6,666 nt of DNA, from the NCBI GenBank assembly GCA_003693905.1, contig RFLL01000015.1, positions 1 through 6,666 on the forward strand, in the 5' to 3' direction. A program made the translations under genes and the position numbers. The notes under the pieces are model-generated. The model searched no databases. It saw only the letters and a list, made by a program, of their open reading frames with translations, and was not told the DNA's origin. Shown one piece after another: positions 1-5,946 of this stretch (positions are counted from its first letter, which is position 1; every line of letters starts with the position of its first letter). The DNA comes from Alphaproteobacteria bacterium. Its GTDB lineage: Bacteria > Pseudomonadota > Alphaproteobacteria > Kiloniellales > J153.

Positions 1-1715
1 CCGATGATCTGTGCAAATGCCGCCTGTGCCGGATCGGCGTCGGATGTGATCGGAAGGCGGCCGTCGAAGCGGGCGCGCACATAGCGCCGGGCGATCAGCG
101 CCTTGCGCCCGTCGCCGGCGTCCAGATCGGCGGCCGCTTCCTCGGCCAGCAGGGCGGCGCACAGGGTATCGGCCATCATCTCGACCAGTCGTCGGCCGTG
201 GCGTGGGCCGTCCTCGGGACGCCGGCGCAGATAGGCGAGCGCCGCCCGGCAATCATCGAGAGCCGGGCGCAAAGACGCCGCAAGATCGTCGAGAGCCGGC
301 GGCAGGGCCTCGACGATATCCTCGATGCGGCTCAGAAACGCGCTGTCGCCGCGCACCTTGCCGGTCGTCACCCGCAGCAGCTCCAGCGCCTGGATGTTGG
401 GCGGCCCTTCCCACACCGGCAGCACCATGGCATCGCGCAGCAGGCGTGCGGTCGGCCAGTCCTCGGTGTAGCCGTTGCCACCGATCACCTCGATGGCCCG
501 GGTCGCGGCGCGCACGCCGGCCTCTGCGGTGCGGTCCTTGGCCAGCGCGGTGACGGTGCGCAGCCAGGGGCGCGCCGTCGGATCGCGGCCGGCGGCGGCG
601 AAGGCCAGGGCCGCTTCGCAGGCCAGCGCCAGGCCGGCTTCCTGTTCGGTTGCGAGATCGAGCAGCACATCGCGCACCATCGGGTAGCTTGCGATCGCGT
701 GACCGAACGCGATCCGGTGCGTGGCCCAGCACACGGCCTCCAGGAACGCCCGGCGTTGCACCGCGCAGGCCGCCATCGCATTGTGGATGCGGCTGTATTC
801 CAGCGCCTCCATCATCGCCTTGAGCCCCTCGGGCGGGGCCGCGACCTCCAGCGCCCAGGCATCGTCGAGCTCGATCTCGCCGGTCGGCAGGGCCCGGGTA
901 CCGAGCTTGTCCTTGAGCCGTCGCACCCAGTAGCTGTTGCGCGTGCCGTCGGGCAGCATCTGCGGCACCAGATAGCAGCCCAGCCCCCTGCCGCCCGGCG
1001 GCGCACCCGCGGGTCGCGCCGTGGCCAGGGCCAGCCCGCCGCCGGCATTGCTGGCGAACCATTTGAGGCCGCGCAGACGCCATGCCGGTCCGTCGGGCCG
1101 CGCTTCGGTTGCGCTGGCGCCGACGTCCGAGCCGCCGTGACGCTCGGTCGCCCAGGTGCCGGCACTGATCGTCCGTCCATCCATGCGAATCAACGCCGGC
1201 AGATATTTCGCGCGCACCGCAGCCGGGGCGATATGCGCCAGGACATGGGCGACGGCACCGGTCATGGTGACCGGGCAGTGGATCGCGATGTCGGCGTAGG
1301 ACAGCAGATAGCCCATGACGAAGGAGACGAGGTGCCCATCCGGTTCGTTCTCGTCATGAGCCAAGCCGATGACGCCGTACCGGTAGGCGTCCTGATGGCA
1401 GCTCTCGTAGGCCGGGTTCACGATCACCCGGCCGCGCACCTCGCCTGTCGGCGCGTACGCTTCGACGACGGGGCGGGCATGGCGGTCGCTGTAGGCCGCC
1501 TGGTGATCGAGCGGCCCGCCAACCCAGGCGCCGAAGGCGCTCAGCCGGGTGCGATGGCGGGCCAGAAACGCCGGCACGCGGTGCGCCAGCAGGCGCTGAA
1601 GGTTGCGATCGAGATCAAAGGCGTTGAGGCCGTGCACGTCCGGCGGATAGGTGATCGGGGCTCCGCTCCGGAGGGGATCGACCTGGGGCCGCGTCGGGGG
1701 CCGTGTTGTGGACAT
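1..1715 (-). CDS. AidB-type acyl-CoA dehydrogenase family protein (3' end cut by window edge)
   Basis: This reading frame runs from ATG at 1713-1715 leftward off the window, giving 571 codons without a stop. A TGA lies in frame two codons upstream of the ATG, so this is the first possible start; no clear Shine-Dalgarno is seen. The translation has the FAD-dependent acyl-CoA dehydrogenase fold in its AidB-like form: TERHGGSDV at residues 190-198 (flavin/substrate loop), WFASNAGGG at 219-227, RLKDKLGTR at 266-274 (AidB hallmark), IEVIGGNGYTED at 408-419, and WEGPPNIQ at 435-442, whose Glu436 aligns with the catalytic base of this family. A helical C-terminal extension follows, as in AidB. E. 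coli AidB has about 541 residues, so little is probably missing. Relatives oxidise acyl-CoA substrates, and AidB itself is tied to the alkylation-damage response. Nothing nearby (no ada, alkA or alkB) supports a repair role, so substrate and role are open. Confidence 0.93.
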   Translation of the reverse strand, partial: MSTTRPPTRPQVDPLRSGAPITYPPDVHGLNAFDLDRNLQRLLAHRVPAFLARHRTRLSAFGAWVGGPLDHQAAYSDRHARPVVEAYAPTGEVRGRVIVNPAYESCHQDAYRYGVIGLAHDENEPDGHLVSFVMGYLLSYADIAIHCPVTMTGAVAHVLAHIAPAAVRAKYLPALIRMDGRTISAGTWATERHGGSDVGASATEARPDGPAWRLRGLKWFASNAGGGLALATARPAGAPPGGRGLGCYLVPQMLPDGTRNSYWVRRLKDKLGTRALPTGEIELDDAWALEVAAPPEGLKAMMEALEYSRIHNAMAACAVQRRAFLEAVCWATHRIAFGHAIASYPMVRDVLLDLATEQEAGLALACEAALAFAAAGRDPTARPWLRTVTALAKDRTAEAGVRAATRAIEVIGGNGYTEDWPTARLLRDAMVLPVWEGPPNIQALELLRVTTGKVRGDSAFLSRIEDIVEALPPALDDLAASLRPALDDCRAALAYLRRRPEDGPRHGRRLVEMMADTLCAALLAEEAAADLDAGDGRKALIARRYVRARFDGRLPITSDADPAQAAFAQII

Positions 1716-1761
1716 GGATCAAGGCGCGTGCAGATGAAAGTGGATCATTCCCCTTATCGTA

Positions 1762-1775
1762 CACCTGAAAAGGTG
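1762..1775. repeat. Short inverted repeat CACCT-GAAA-AGGTG
   Basis: Five-base perfect arms (1762-1766 and 1771-1775) flank GAAA. As DNA this could be a regulator site between the divergent genes. It lies about 50 bp upstream of the dehydrogenase start and about 110 bp upstream of the HPt start. As plus-strand RNA it would be a hairpin closed by a GNRA-type tetraloop. Such a short repeat could be chance, so the functional reading is tentative. Confidence 0.3.
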
Positions 1776-1872
1776 ACCGGTGTGCTGATGCGGCCGATTC
1801 AACCATTCCATGAATACGGGCATTTATAAACACATATGCAACCAATGATATATACGGTTCGGTTTCAAACAT

Positions 1873-1877
1873 GGTGA
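1873..1877 (+). promoter_or_regulatory. Ribosome binding site GGTGA of the HPt gene
   Basis: GGTGA matches part of the anti-Shine-Dalgarno complement and ends six bases before the ATG at 1884. An in-frame TGA occupies 1881-1883, immediately before that ATG, so the start of the HPt gene is well fixed. Confidence 0.5.
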
Positions 1878-1883
1878 CAGTGA

Positions 1884-2657
1884 ATGGCGGATGTCAGCGG
1901 ATTTCTCGACGACCAGATTTTTGCCGCCCTGCGTCAGGATTTCCTGGTCGAGGCGCGCGAGCGCCTTGATGACATGGAAGCTGTCGTCACCGGGTGCGAC
2001 GGGGATAGCGCCGAGGCCTTGATCTGCCTGCACCGGGAAGCGCACAGCCTGAAGGGCTTTGCCGGGTCGGTCGGCTTTCCGTCCATCACCCTGATTGCCC
2101 ACCGGCTGGAGGACTATCTGGCCGAAGTGCGGGTTCTGGACCGGATCCACGCCGACAACGTGCTGATTTTCATCGACCGTCTGCGCGCCATCGTCGAGGC
2201 CGGTCAGGATCCGGGTGACGCCAAGACGGGCGCTTTGCTGCGCACCCTGCCGGCGCACATCGGTCTGGGAATAGATGCCAACGAAATTCGCCGTATCGAG
2301 GTTGTTCTGGTCACCCCGGCGCGCGCTGTCGGACGCATGGTGGCGGCAGAGTTGCGCGCCCTCGGCCTGCGGGTGACGACGTTGCACTCACCGTGGGAAG
2401 CGATCGAAACGACGGCACGCACGGAGCCCGATCTGGTCATCACGTCGGCCGTGATGGATGGCGTCACCGGCATCGATCTGGCCCGTGCCTTGCGCGCGAT
2501 GTCCGTGACCGAGCACCTCAATCTCGCCCTGCTGACCAGTCTGGCGGCGGACGATCCGACCATGCGGCGTCTACCCGGAAACGTGCCGGTCATCCGTCTC
2601 GGACCGTCGCTGACCGAAGAGCTGGCCGACGTGGTCACCCACTACGCTCTCATCTGA
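1884..2657 (+). CDS. HPt-domain protein with a degenerate C-terminal receiver domain
   Basis: This is a 257-residue soluble protein with two signalling domains. Residues about 7-108 form a helical histidine phosphotransfer domain resembling CheA P1. The segment HREAHSLKGFAGSVGF (50-65) carries the HxxKG signature, making His54 the predicted phosphorylated residue. Residues about 138-255 have the alternating strand/helix pattern of a response-regulator receiver, but the key residues are gone. The acidic pair after strand 1 is Thr144-Pro145 (VLVTPARAVG). The phospho-acceptor Asp position in DLVITSAVMDG is Ser188. The conserved Lys near PSLTEEL (241-247) appears to be Gly240. The Thr in LLTS (216-219) is kept. 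The protein should relay phosphate through His54, with the second domain probably acting as a docking or dimerisation module. No output domain is present. The gene stands alone after a divergent promoter region; the transporter follows 157 bp downstream. The kinase partner is unknown. Confidence 0.85.
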   Translation: MADVSGFLDDQIFAALRQDFLVEARERLDDMEAVVTGCDGDSAEALICLHREAHSLKGFAGSVGFPSITLIAHRLEDYLAEVRVLDRIHADNVLIFIDRLRAIVEAGQDPGDAKTGALLRTLPAHIGLGIDANEIRRIEVVLVTPARAVGRMVAAELRALGLRVTTLHSPWEAIETTARTEPDLVITSAVMDGVTGIDLARALRAMSVTEHLNLALLTSLAADDPTMRRLPGNVPVIRLGPSLTEELADVVTHYALI

Positions 2658-2770
2658 TCCGGGGCGCCAAGAGCTCGGGTGCGCGGCTGCCGGAAGTGGA
2701 CAGCGCGCCGGCAAACCGCTCTAATCCGTCAACGTCACAAAAAAGAACGCCCAAAGACTGCAACCGAACC

Positions 2771-2791
2771 GGCGCCGGGGTGCCCCGCGCC
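2771..2791 (+). other. GC-rich hairpin upstream of the EamA gene
   Basis: GGCG (2771-2774) and CGGG (2776-2779) can pair with CCCG (2784-2787) and CGCC (2788-2791), with one bulged C at 2775 and loop GTGC. It sits 12 bases before the Shine-Dalgarno of the transporter gene. No T-run follows, so it is not a standard intrinsic terminator. It could attenuate read-through from the HPt gene or shape the leader of the transporter message. The rest of the 157-bp gap (2658-2814) shows no convincing promoter. Confidence 0.35.
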
Positions 2792-2803
2792 GCCTGCGGT
2801 GTC

Positions 2804-2807
2804 GGAG
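2804..2807 (+). promoter_or_regulatory. Ribosome binding site GGAG of the EamA gene
   Basis: GGAG lies seven bases before the ATG at 2815. This is good spacing and supports that start codon. Confidence 0.6.
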
Positions 2808-2814
2808 CCCCGAA

Positions 2815-3669
2815 ATGCCGATCGAGCCCGGTGTGCTGGTTCTCGTCCTGCTGGCCGCCGTCTTGCACGCCACCTGGAATGCGCTGGTCAAGGCCGGTGG
2901 CGACCGTCTGATCATGATCACGCTGGTCATGGCCGCACCGGTGCCGGTGTGCATCGCCGGCCTGCTGCTGCTGCCACCGCTGGCGCTGGCGGCGTGGCCG
3001 TTCGTGCTGGCCTCGGCCGCGATCCACTATCTGTACTACGCACTTCTGGTCCACAGCTACCGGCTGGGCGATCTCAGCCAAGTCTATCCGATCGCCCGCG
3101 GTTCGGCGCCGGCGCTGGTCGCCGCCGCGGCGTGGATCTTTGCCGGCGAGCCGCTGCGCGCGAGCGAGATGGCCGGCGTCGTGATCGTCTCGGCCGGGAT
3201 CATGAGTCTGTCGTGGCGTCGCCGGGCAGGGTTGCGCGAAGGTGAAGCGTGGGCAATCGGACTGGCACTGCTCAACGGATTGACCATCGCAGCCTATCTG
3301 CTGGTCGACGGCATGGGCGTACGCCGTTCCGGCCACCCTTTGAGTTACATCGCCTGGCTGTTCGTGCTCGAAGCGGCGCCGCTCATCATTTTGACGCTGT
3401 GGCGCCGGCGCGGCGATCTCGTTGCCGCGTTCCGTCCCCACTGGCGCACCGGCCTCGGCGGCGGTCTGATCGCCGGCATTTCATATGGCATTGCGATCTG
3501 GGCGATGGGCCAGGGACCGATGGCGCACGTTGTCGCGCTGCGCGAGACCAGTGTCATCTTCGGCGCGGCGATCGGCACCTTGATCCTCAAGGAACCCTTC
3601 GGTCGCCGTCGCATCATCGCCGCCACCGTGGTGGCGACCGGGGCGGTGCTGCTCAATCTCGGCCTGTAG
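2815..3669 (+). CDS. EamA/DMT-family transporter, ten predicted membrane helices
   Basis: This 284-residue integral inner-membrane protein has the length and repeat structure of the EamA (drug/metabolite transporter) superfamily. Ten hydrophobic segments can be read at roughly residues 5-22, 31-53, 61-80, 92-111, 117-134, 145-163, 178-195, 212-230, 237-257 and 266-283. The two family half-repeats are clear: YPIARGSAPALVAAAAWIFA with GEPL (91-114) in the first half, and ALRETSVIFGAAIGTLILKE with PF (241-262) in the second. Arg-rich loops (RRR at 135-137, 197-199 and 264-266) fit cytoplasmic positions. Members export or import small metabolites such as amino acids or nucleosides, but the substrate cannot be told from sequence. 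The start is backed by a well-placed GGAG. The gene is on the same strand as the HPt gene and could be co-transcribed with it. Its stop lies 3 bp from that of the convergent Nudix gene. Confidence 0.92.
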   Translation: MPIEPGVLVLVLLAAVLHATWNALVKAGGDRLIMITLVMAAPVPVCIAGLLLLPPLALAAWPFVLASAAIHYLYYALLVHSYRLGDLSQVYPIARGSAPALVAAAAWIFAGEPLRASEMAGVVIVSAGIMSLSWRRRAGLREGEAWAIGLALLNGLTIAAYLLVDGMGVRRSGHPLSYIAWLFVLEAAPLIILTLWRRRGDLVAAFRPHWRTGLGGGLIAGISYGIAIWAMGQGPMAHVVALRETSVIFGAAIGTLILKEPFGRRRIIAATVVATGAVLLNLGL

Positions 3670-3672
3670 GGA

Positions 3673-4239
3673 TCACGGAATCTCTCCCGTTTCGCCGGGG
3701 GGATTGGCAAAGGGGGCGAAGCCGCTTTGTCCCAGCCGTTCACGGTAATGATTGAGCGCCCACACCACCGACGGAAAGGCGATCTGCGACCACGGAATAC
3801 GATCCCATTCGAACAGGCCCGTCTCGCTCGTCTCCGATCCTGGTGACACGTCGGGGGACAAGAGGCGCGCGCGATAGATGAGCTGTATCTGGCTCAGGCG
3901 CGGGATCGAATAGACCGCCAGCAACTGGTCAATGTCGATCCGGGCGCGGGCTTCTTCCCATGCTTCGCGTTGCGCACCTTCGACGGCCGTCTCGTGCAGT
4001 TCCAGATATCCGGCCGGCAGGGTCCACAGACCCGGGCGCGGCTCGATGGCCCGGCGGCACAGCAGAATGCGCCCGTCGTTCCATGCCGCCACCGTACCGA
4101 CCACCACCTTCGGATTCTCGTAACGAACGAACCCGCACCGGGTGCACATCAGGCGCGGGCGATCGTCGCCTTCGGGAACGGCGCGCACGAACTGCGGGGG
4201 GCTTTGCGGGCCGGACGGCCTGGACCCGGGCGTCGTCAT
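3673..4239 (-). CDS. Nudix hydrolase with a residual N-terminal zinc-ribbon-like motif
   Basis: This 188-residue cytoplasmic protein has a Nudix box at residues 77-99. Gly77, Glu83, Arg91-Glu92 and Glu95-Glu96 fit GX5EX7REXXEE, keeping the metal-binding glutamates. The usual Gly after EEx is Arg98. Upstream, CTRCGF (32-37) followed by YENPKVVVG (40-48) resembles the second half of the zinc ribbon in NudC-like and ADP-ribose pyrophosphatase-like Nudix proteins. The first CxxC pair is missing, so full zinc binding is doubtful. LWTLPAGYLE (71-80) and YSIPRLSQIQLIYRARL (110-126) are typical of a Nudix subgroup common in proteobacteria. The likely reaction is hydrolysis of a nucleoside-diphosphate-linked substrate, perhaps ADP-ribose or NADH-like, but the substrate is not fixed by sequence. 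The first ATG is used, with only a weak TAGG before it. The gene may be co-transcribed with the small gene 79 bp upstream. Confidence 0.92.
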   Translation of the reverse strand: MTTPGSRPSGPQSPPQFVRAVPEGDDRPRLMCTRCGFVRYENPKVVVGTVAAWNDGRILLCRRAIEPRPGLWTLPAGYLELHETAVEGAQREAWEEARARIDIDQLLAVYSIPRLSQIQLIYRARLLSPDVSPGSETSETGLFEWDRIPWSQIAFPSVVWALNHYRERLGQSGFAPFANPPGETGEIP

Positions 4240-4318
4240 GCGCCTACTGTACGCGCCCCCTGCCTCCGGGCAAGGTTCCGGTGTCCGGGCTTCGGGGCCG
4301 GGATTCCGGCCGGTGCGA

Positions 4319-4579
4319 TCAGGCGCGCAGGTCGATCAGGCTGCCGCGCGGGGGGATCCGGCCTTCGGTCTTGAGTGCCGTCAGGGCCTGTTCGATCCGC
4401 TCCGGCGAAGAGACGCGCCGCGGCGCCTCGGCGGCGGTCCCGGTGCGGGCCGCCGCCTTTGCGGCGGCTTTCTGCGGTGCCCGCGGGCTCGGCGCGGCGG
4501 GCTCGGGCCGTGCGCTCCTGGCGGCCTGTTGAGTGAAATTCAGGCCGAACAGGCGCAGCGGATTGTCGGGGATCTGCAT
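4319..4579 (-). CDS. Small Ala/Pro-rich protein of unknown function
   Basis: This is an 86-residue predicted protein that I do not recognise. It has three parts: a compact N-terminus (MQIPDNPLRLFGLNF, 1-15), a low-complexity Ala/Pro/Arg-rich middle (about 18-55) with several basic residues, and a more ordered C-terminus with a short predicted helix SPERIEQALTALKTE (58-72), then GRIPPRGSLIDLRA (73-86). There is no signal peptide, membrane helix or Cys. Codon use is strongly G/C at third positions, as in the neighbouring genes, which supports it being real. An in-frame TAA lies upstream and fixes the ATG at 4577-4579 as first start. The only strong purine run (AAGGGGG) is about 20 bases upstream of the ATG, too far for a normal Shine-Dalgarno. 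It is divergent from the DUF2336 gene and on the Nudix strand. Folded ends around a flexible centre suggest a linker or adaptor, but this is only inference. Confidence 0.6.
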   Translation of the reverse strand: MQIPDNPLRLFGLNFTQQAARSARPEPAAPSPRAPQKAAAKAAARTGTAAEAPRRVSSPERIEQALTALKTEGRIPPRGSLIDLRA

Positions 4580-4603
4580 GGCCGCCAGTGTGCCGCAGCC
4601 CCC

Positions 4604-4653
4604 TTAAGAGTCGGTAAACGCGTCCGCACCGCTGACCTTTAAGGGATAATAAA
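4604..4653. promoter_or_regulatory. Two TTAA-N7-TAAA motifs, possible CtrA-like operator
   Basis: TTAA at 4604-4607 is followed after seven bases by TAAAC (4615-4619), and TTAA at 4639-4642 is followed after seven bases by TAAA (4650-4653). The two copies are 35 bp apart and overlap the proposed promoter region. The alphaproteobacterial cell-cycle and motility regulator CtrA binds TTAA-N7-TTAA, so each copy is one base off in its second half. In an AT-rich island such matches can be chance, so this is a weak call. Confidence 0.25.
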
Positions 4654-4713
4654 TTCTTTAACTAAATTTGCCTTATAGTTGCACGATCATCGAAGAGGAA
4701 GACCAGATCGACC

Positions 4714-4740
4714 GGCCCGGGCCAGGCGGATACGCCTGGT
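4714..4740 (+). other. Leader hairpin and overlapping palindrome before the DUF2336 gene
   Basis: CCAGGCG (4722-4728) and CGCCTGG (4733-4739) form a perfect seven-base stem with loop GATA. A G-U pair at 4721/4740 can extend it. It overlaps a perfect ten-base palindrome, GGCCCGGGCC (4714-4723), so the two structures compete for bases 4722-4723. The hairpin ends 28 bases before the ATG at 4768 and lies inside the predicted leader. No T-run follows, so it is not a terminator. It could affect translation or message stability, or the palindrome could be a protein-binding site. Confidence 0.45.
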
Positions 4741-4767
4741 TCCATTCATCTGTGACACTTTCCCTGG

Positions 4768-5946
4768 ATGGCAAACGTGACCAGTTCGGACGAAGGATCG
4801 GGGCTCGACTTGCACCATCTGCTCGAACTCGCACTCGACAAATCCCTGGAGGGGCGCCGGATGCTGACGGCGTCGCTGGGGGATCTTTTCTCCGACACGA
4901 CCACCGTGTTGACCGAACGCGAGCGGGCTCTGATGTCGGAGATCCTGCGCAAGCTCATCCGCGATTGCGAGATGGTGGTGCGCCGCGATCTGAGCGAACG
5001 CCTGGCCAATGCCCCGAACCCGCCGCACGACCTCATCGTCGCGCTGGCCAACGACGAGATCGAAGTGGCGCAGCCGGTGCTGATGAATTCATCGGTGCTG
5101 CGCGACATCGAGCTCATCCAGATCATTCGCCACCGCACGCAGCAGCATCAGCTTGCCATCGCAATGCGCCGGTCGCTCAGCGAACAGGTTTCCGATGCCC
5201 TGGTTCAGACCGGCAACGTCGACGTGATCAAGACCCTGCTTGAGAATCAGGATGCCCGCATCTCCGAAGCGACGATTGCGTATCTGGCCGAAGAATCGCG
5301 CCGGGTCGATACCTATCAGGAGCCGCTGCTGAAGCGTCAGGACCTCAAGCCGGAGCTGGCCAAACGCATGTACCTGTGGGTTTCGGCCGCCTTGCGCCAG
5401 CACATTCTGGAGAACTACGACATCGACCCGGGCGAGTTGGATGACCAGTTGGAACACGTGTACAAGGACATTGCCGCCGATCCGAGCGTGCACAAATCCG
5501 ATCCCGAGGCCGCGCGCCCCGAGGCGATGCTGGCCGAACGGTTGAGCGAAACGTCGTCGATCACCGTCGATTTCTTGGTTCAGGCGCTGCGCCAGGGCGA
5601 AGTGCCGCTGTTCGAAGCCCTGCTGGCCAAGATGGCCGGTCTGAAGCCGGAGCGGCTGCAACGCATCCTTTATGACACCGGCGGTGAAGCCCTGGCGATC
5701 GTCTGTCGTGCGCTCGACATGCCGAAGTCGGCTTTCGCGACGATCTTCCTGCTTACCCGGCGTGGGCGCACCGGGCGCAAGGTCACCGATCCGCGCGAAT
5801 TGGCACGCGCCATGCGGACCTTCGAAAAAGCAGACAGAAAGGCCGCGGAAGAAGCGCTCAAGGTGTGGCGCCGCGATCCGGAATATCAGGACGCGATCGA
5901 GCAGGTGGCCGAAGTTCTGCGCAAAAGCCGTGGCCCGCAGGAATAA
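4768..5946 (+). CDS. DUF2336 domain-containing protein
   Basis: This 392-residue soluble protein matches the DUF2336 family. Diagnostic stretches are LLELALDKSLEGRRMLTASL (18-37), TERERALMSEILRKLIRDCE (49-68), ALANDEIEVAQPVL (92-105), IRHRTQQHQLAIAMRR (120-135), SLSEQVSDALVQTGN (136-150), and LLENQDARISEATIAYLAEE (157-176). The N-terminal half (about 14-180) is built of short helical pairs resembling HEAT or LRV-type repeats, a protein-binding scaffold. The middle ELAKRMYLWVSAALRQHILE (196-215) is a conserved helix of the family. The C-terminal part (250-392) is helical and basic. The biochemical function is not established to my knowledge; an adaptor or regulator of signalling proteins is a reasonable inference from fold and neighbour. 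An in-frame TGA at 4753-4755 precedes the first ATG, so the start is secure though it lacks a clear Shine-Dalgarno. The PAS gene follows directly, suggesting co-transcription. Confidence 0.93.
   Translation: MANVTSSDEGSGLDLHHLLELALDKSLEGRRMLTASLGDLFSDTTTVLTERERALMSEILRKLIRDCEMVVRRDLSERLANAPNPPHDLIVALANDEIEVAQPVLMNSSVLRDIELIQIIRHRTQQHQLAIAMRRSLSEQVSDALVQTGNVDVIKTLLENQDARISEATIAYLAEESRRVDTYQEPLLKRQDLKPELAKRMYLWVSAALRQHILENYDIDPGELDDQLEHVYKDIAADPSVHKSDPEAARPEAMLAERLSETSSITVDFLVQALRQGEVPLFEALLAKMAGLKPERLQRILYDTGGEALAIVCRALDMPKSAFATIFLLTRRGRTGRKVTDPRELARAMRTFEKADRKAAEEALKVWRRDPEYQDAIEQVAEVLRKSRGPQE

Larger units (their letters stand above)
1716..1883. promoter_or_regulatory. Divergent intergenic region between the acyl-CoA dehydrogenase and HPt genes
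   Basis: These 168 bp separate two divergently transcribed genes and should hold both promoters. The stretch 1821-1855 is markedly AT-rich compared with the rest of the window and contains TTTATAAA (1823-1830) and TATATA (1849-1854). The latter is a possible -10 element for the plus-strand gene, but no good -35 lies at the right distance. On the minus strand, TACGATAAG (1761-1753) could serve as a -10 for the dehydrogenase gene. A tandem CGGTTCGGTT lies at 1855-1864. The role as a promoter region is inferred from gene layout and base composition; exact elements are not established. Confidence 0.45.
4580..4767. promoter_or_regulatory. Divergent promoter region upstream of the DUF2336 gene
   Basis: These 188 bp separate the small minus-strand gene from the DUF2336 gene. 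The segment 4637-4680 is sharply AT-rich. TATAGT at 4674-4679 is a good -10 candidate for the plus strand, placing transcription start near 4686. The -35 is poor (AAATTC at 4651-4656 with a 17-bp spacer), which suggests activator dependence or an atypical alphaproteobacterial promoter. On the minus strand, TATTAT (4651-4646) could be a -10 for the small gene. The 80-base leader from the proposed start to the ATG contains the hairpin described separately and no obvious Shine-Dalgarno next to the ATG (TCCCTGG precedes it). Confidence 0.5.

Noticed and set aside
253..1180. Long minus-strand open frames out of phase with the dehydrogenase
   Set aside because: They overlap the dehydrogenase in other frames and give low-complexity Arg/Ala/Gly-rich translations without motifs.
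198..1829. A 543-codon open frame on the plus strand
   Set aside because: It is antisense to the acyl-CoA dehydrogenase, whose translation shows many family motifs. The plus-strand translation is rich in Arg, Gly, Ala and His with no recognisable domain, as expected for an artefact of high GC.
2771..2791. Intrinsic terminator after the HPt gene
   Set aside because: The hairpin is GC-rich but is not followed by a T-run, and it sits right before the transporter's ribosome binding site. I kept it only as a hairpin.
2650..3441. A 263-codon minus-strand open frame opposite the transporter
   Set aside because: Its translation is Gln/Arg/Asp-rich with no domain, while the plus strand encodes a clear ten-helix EamA protein with its own ribosome binding site.
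4240..4318. Possible terminator or regulatory element between the small gene and the Nudix gene
   Set aside because: The gap is GC-rich with several overlapping CCGG-containing partial repeats, but no stable single hairpin with a T-run on the minus strand was found.
3960..4642. Plus-strand open frames across the Nudix and small-protein genes
   Set aside because: They lie antisense to a clear Nudix hydrolase and to a frame with better coding character; the translations are Arg/Gly/Ala-rich with no motif.
5089..5661. A 190-codon minus-strand open frame inside the DUF2336 gene
   Set aside because: It is fully antisense to a well-supported family protein and shows no recognisable domain.
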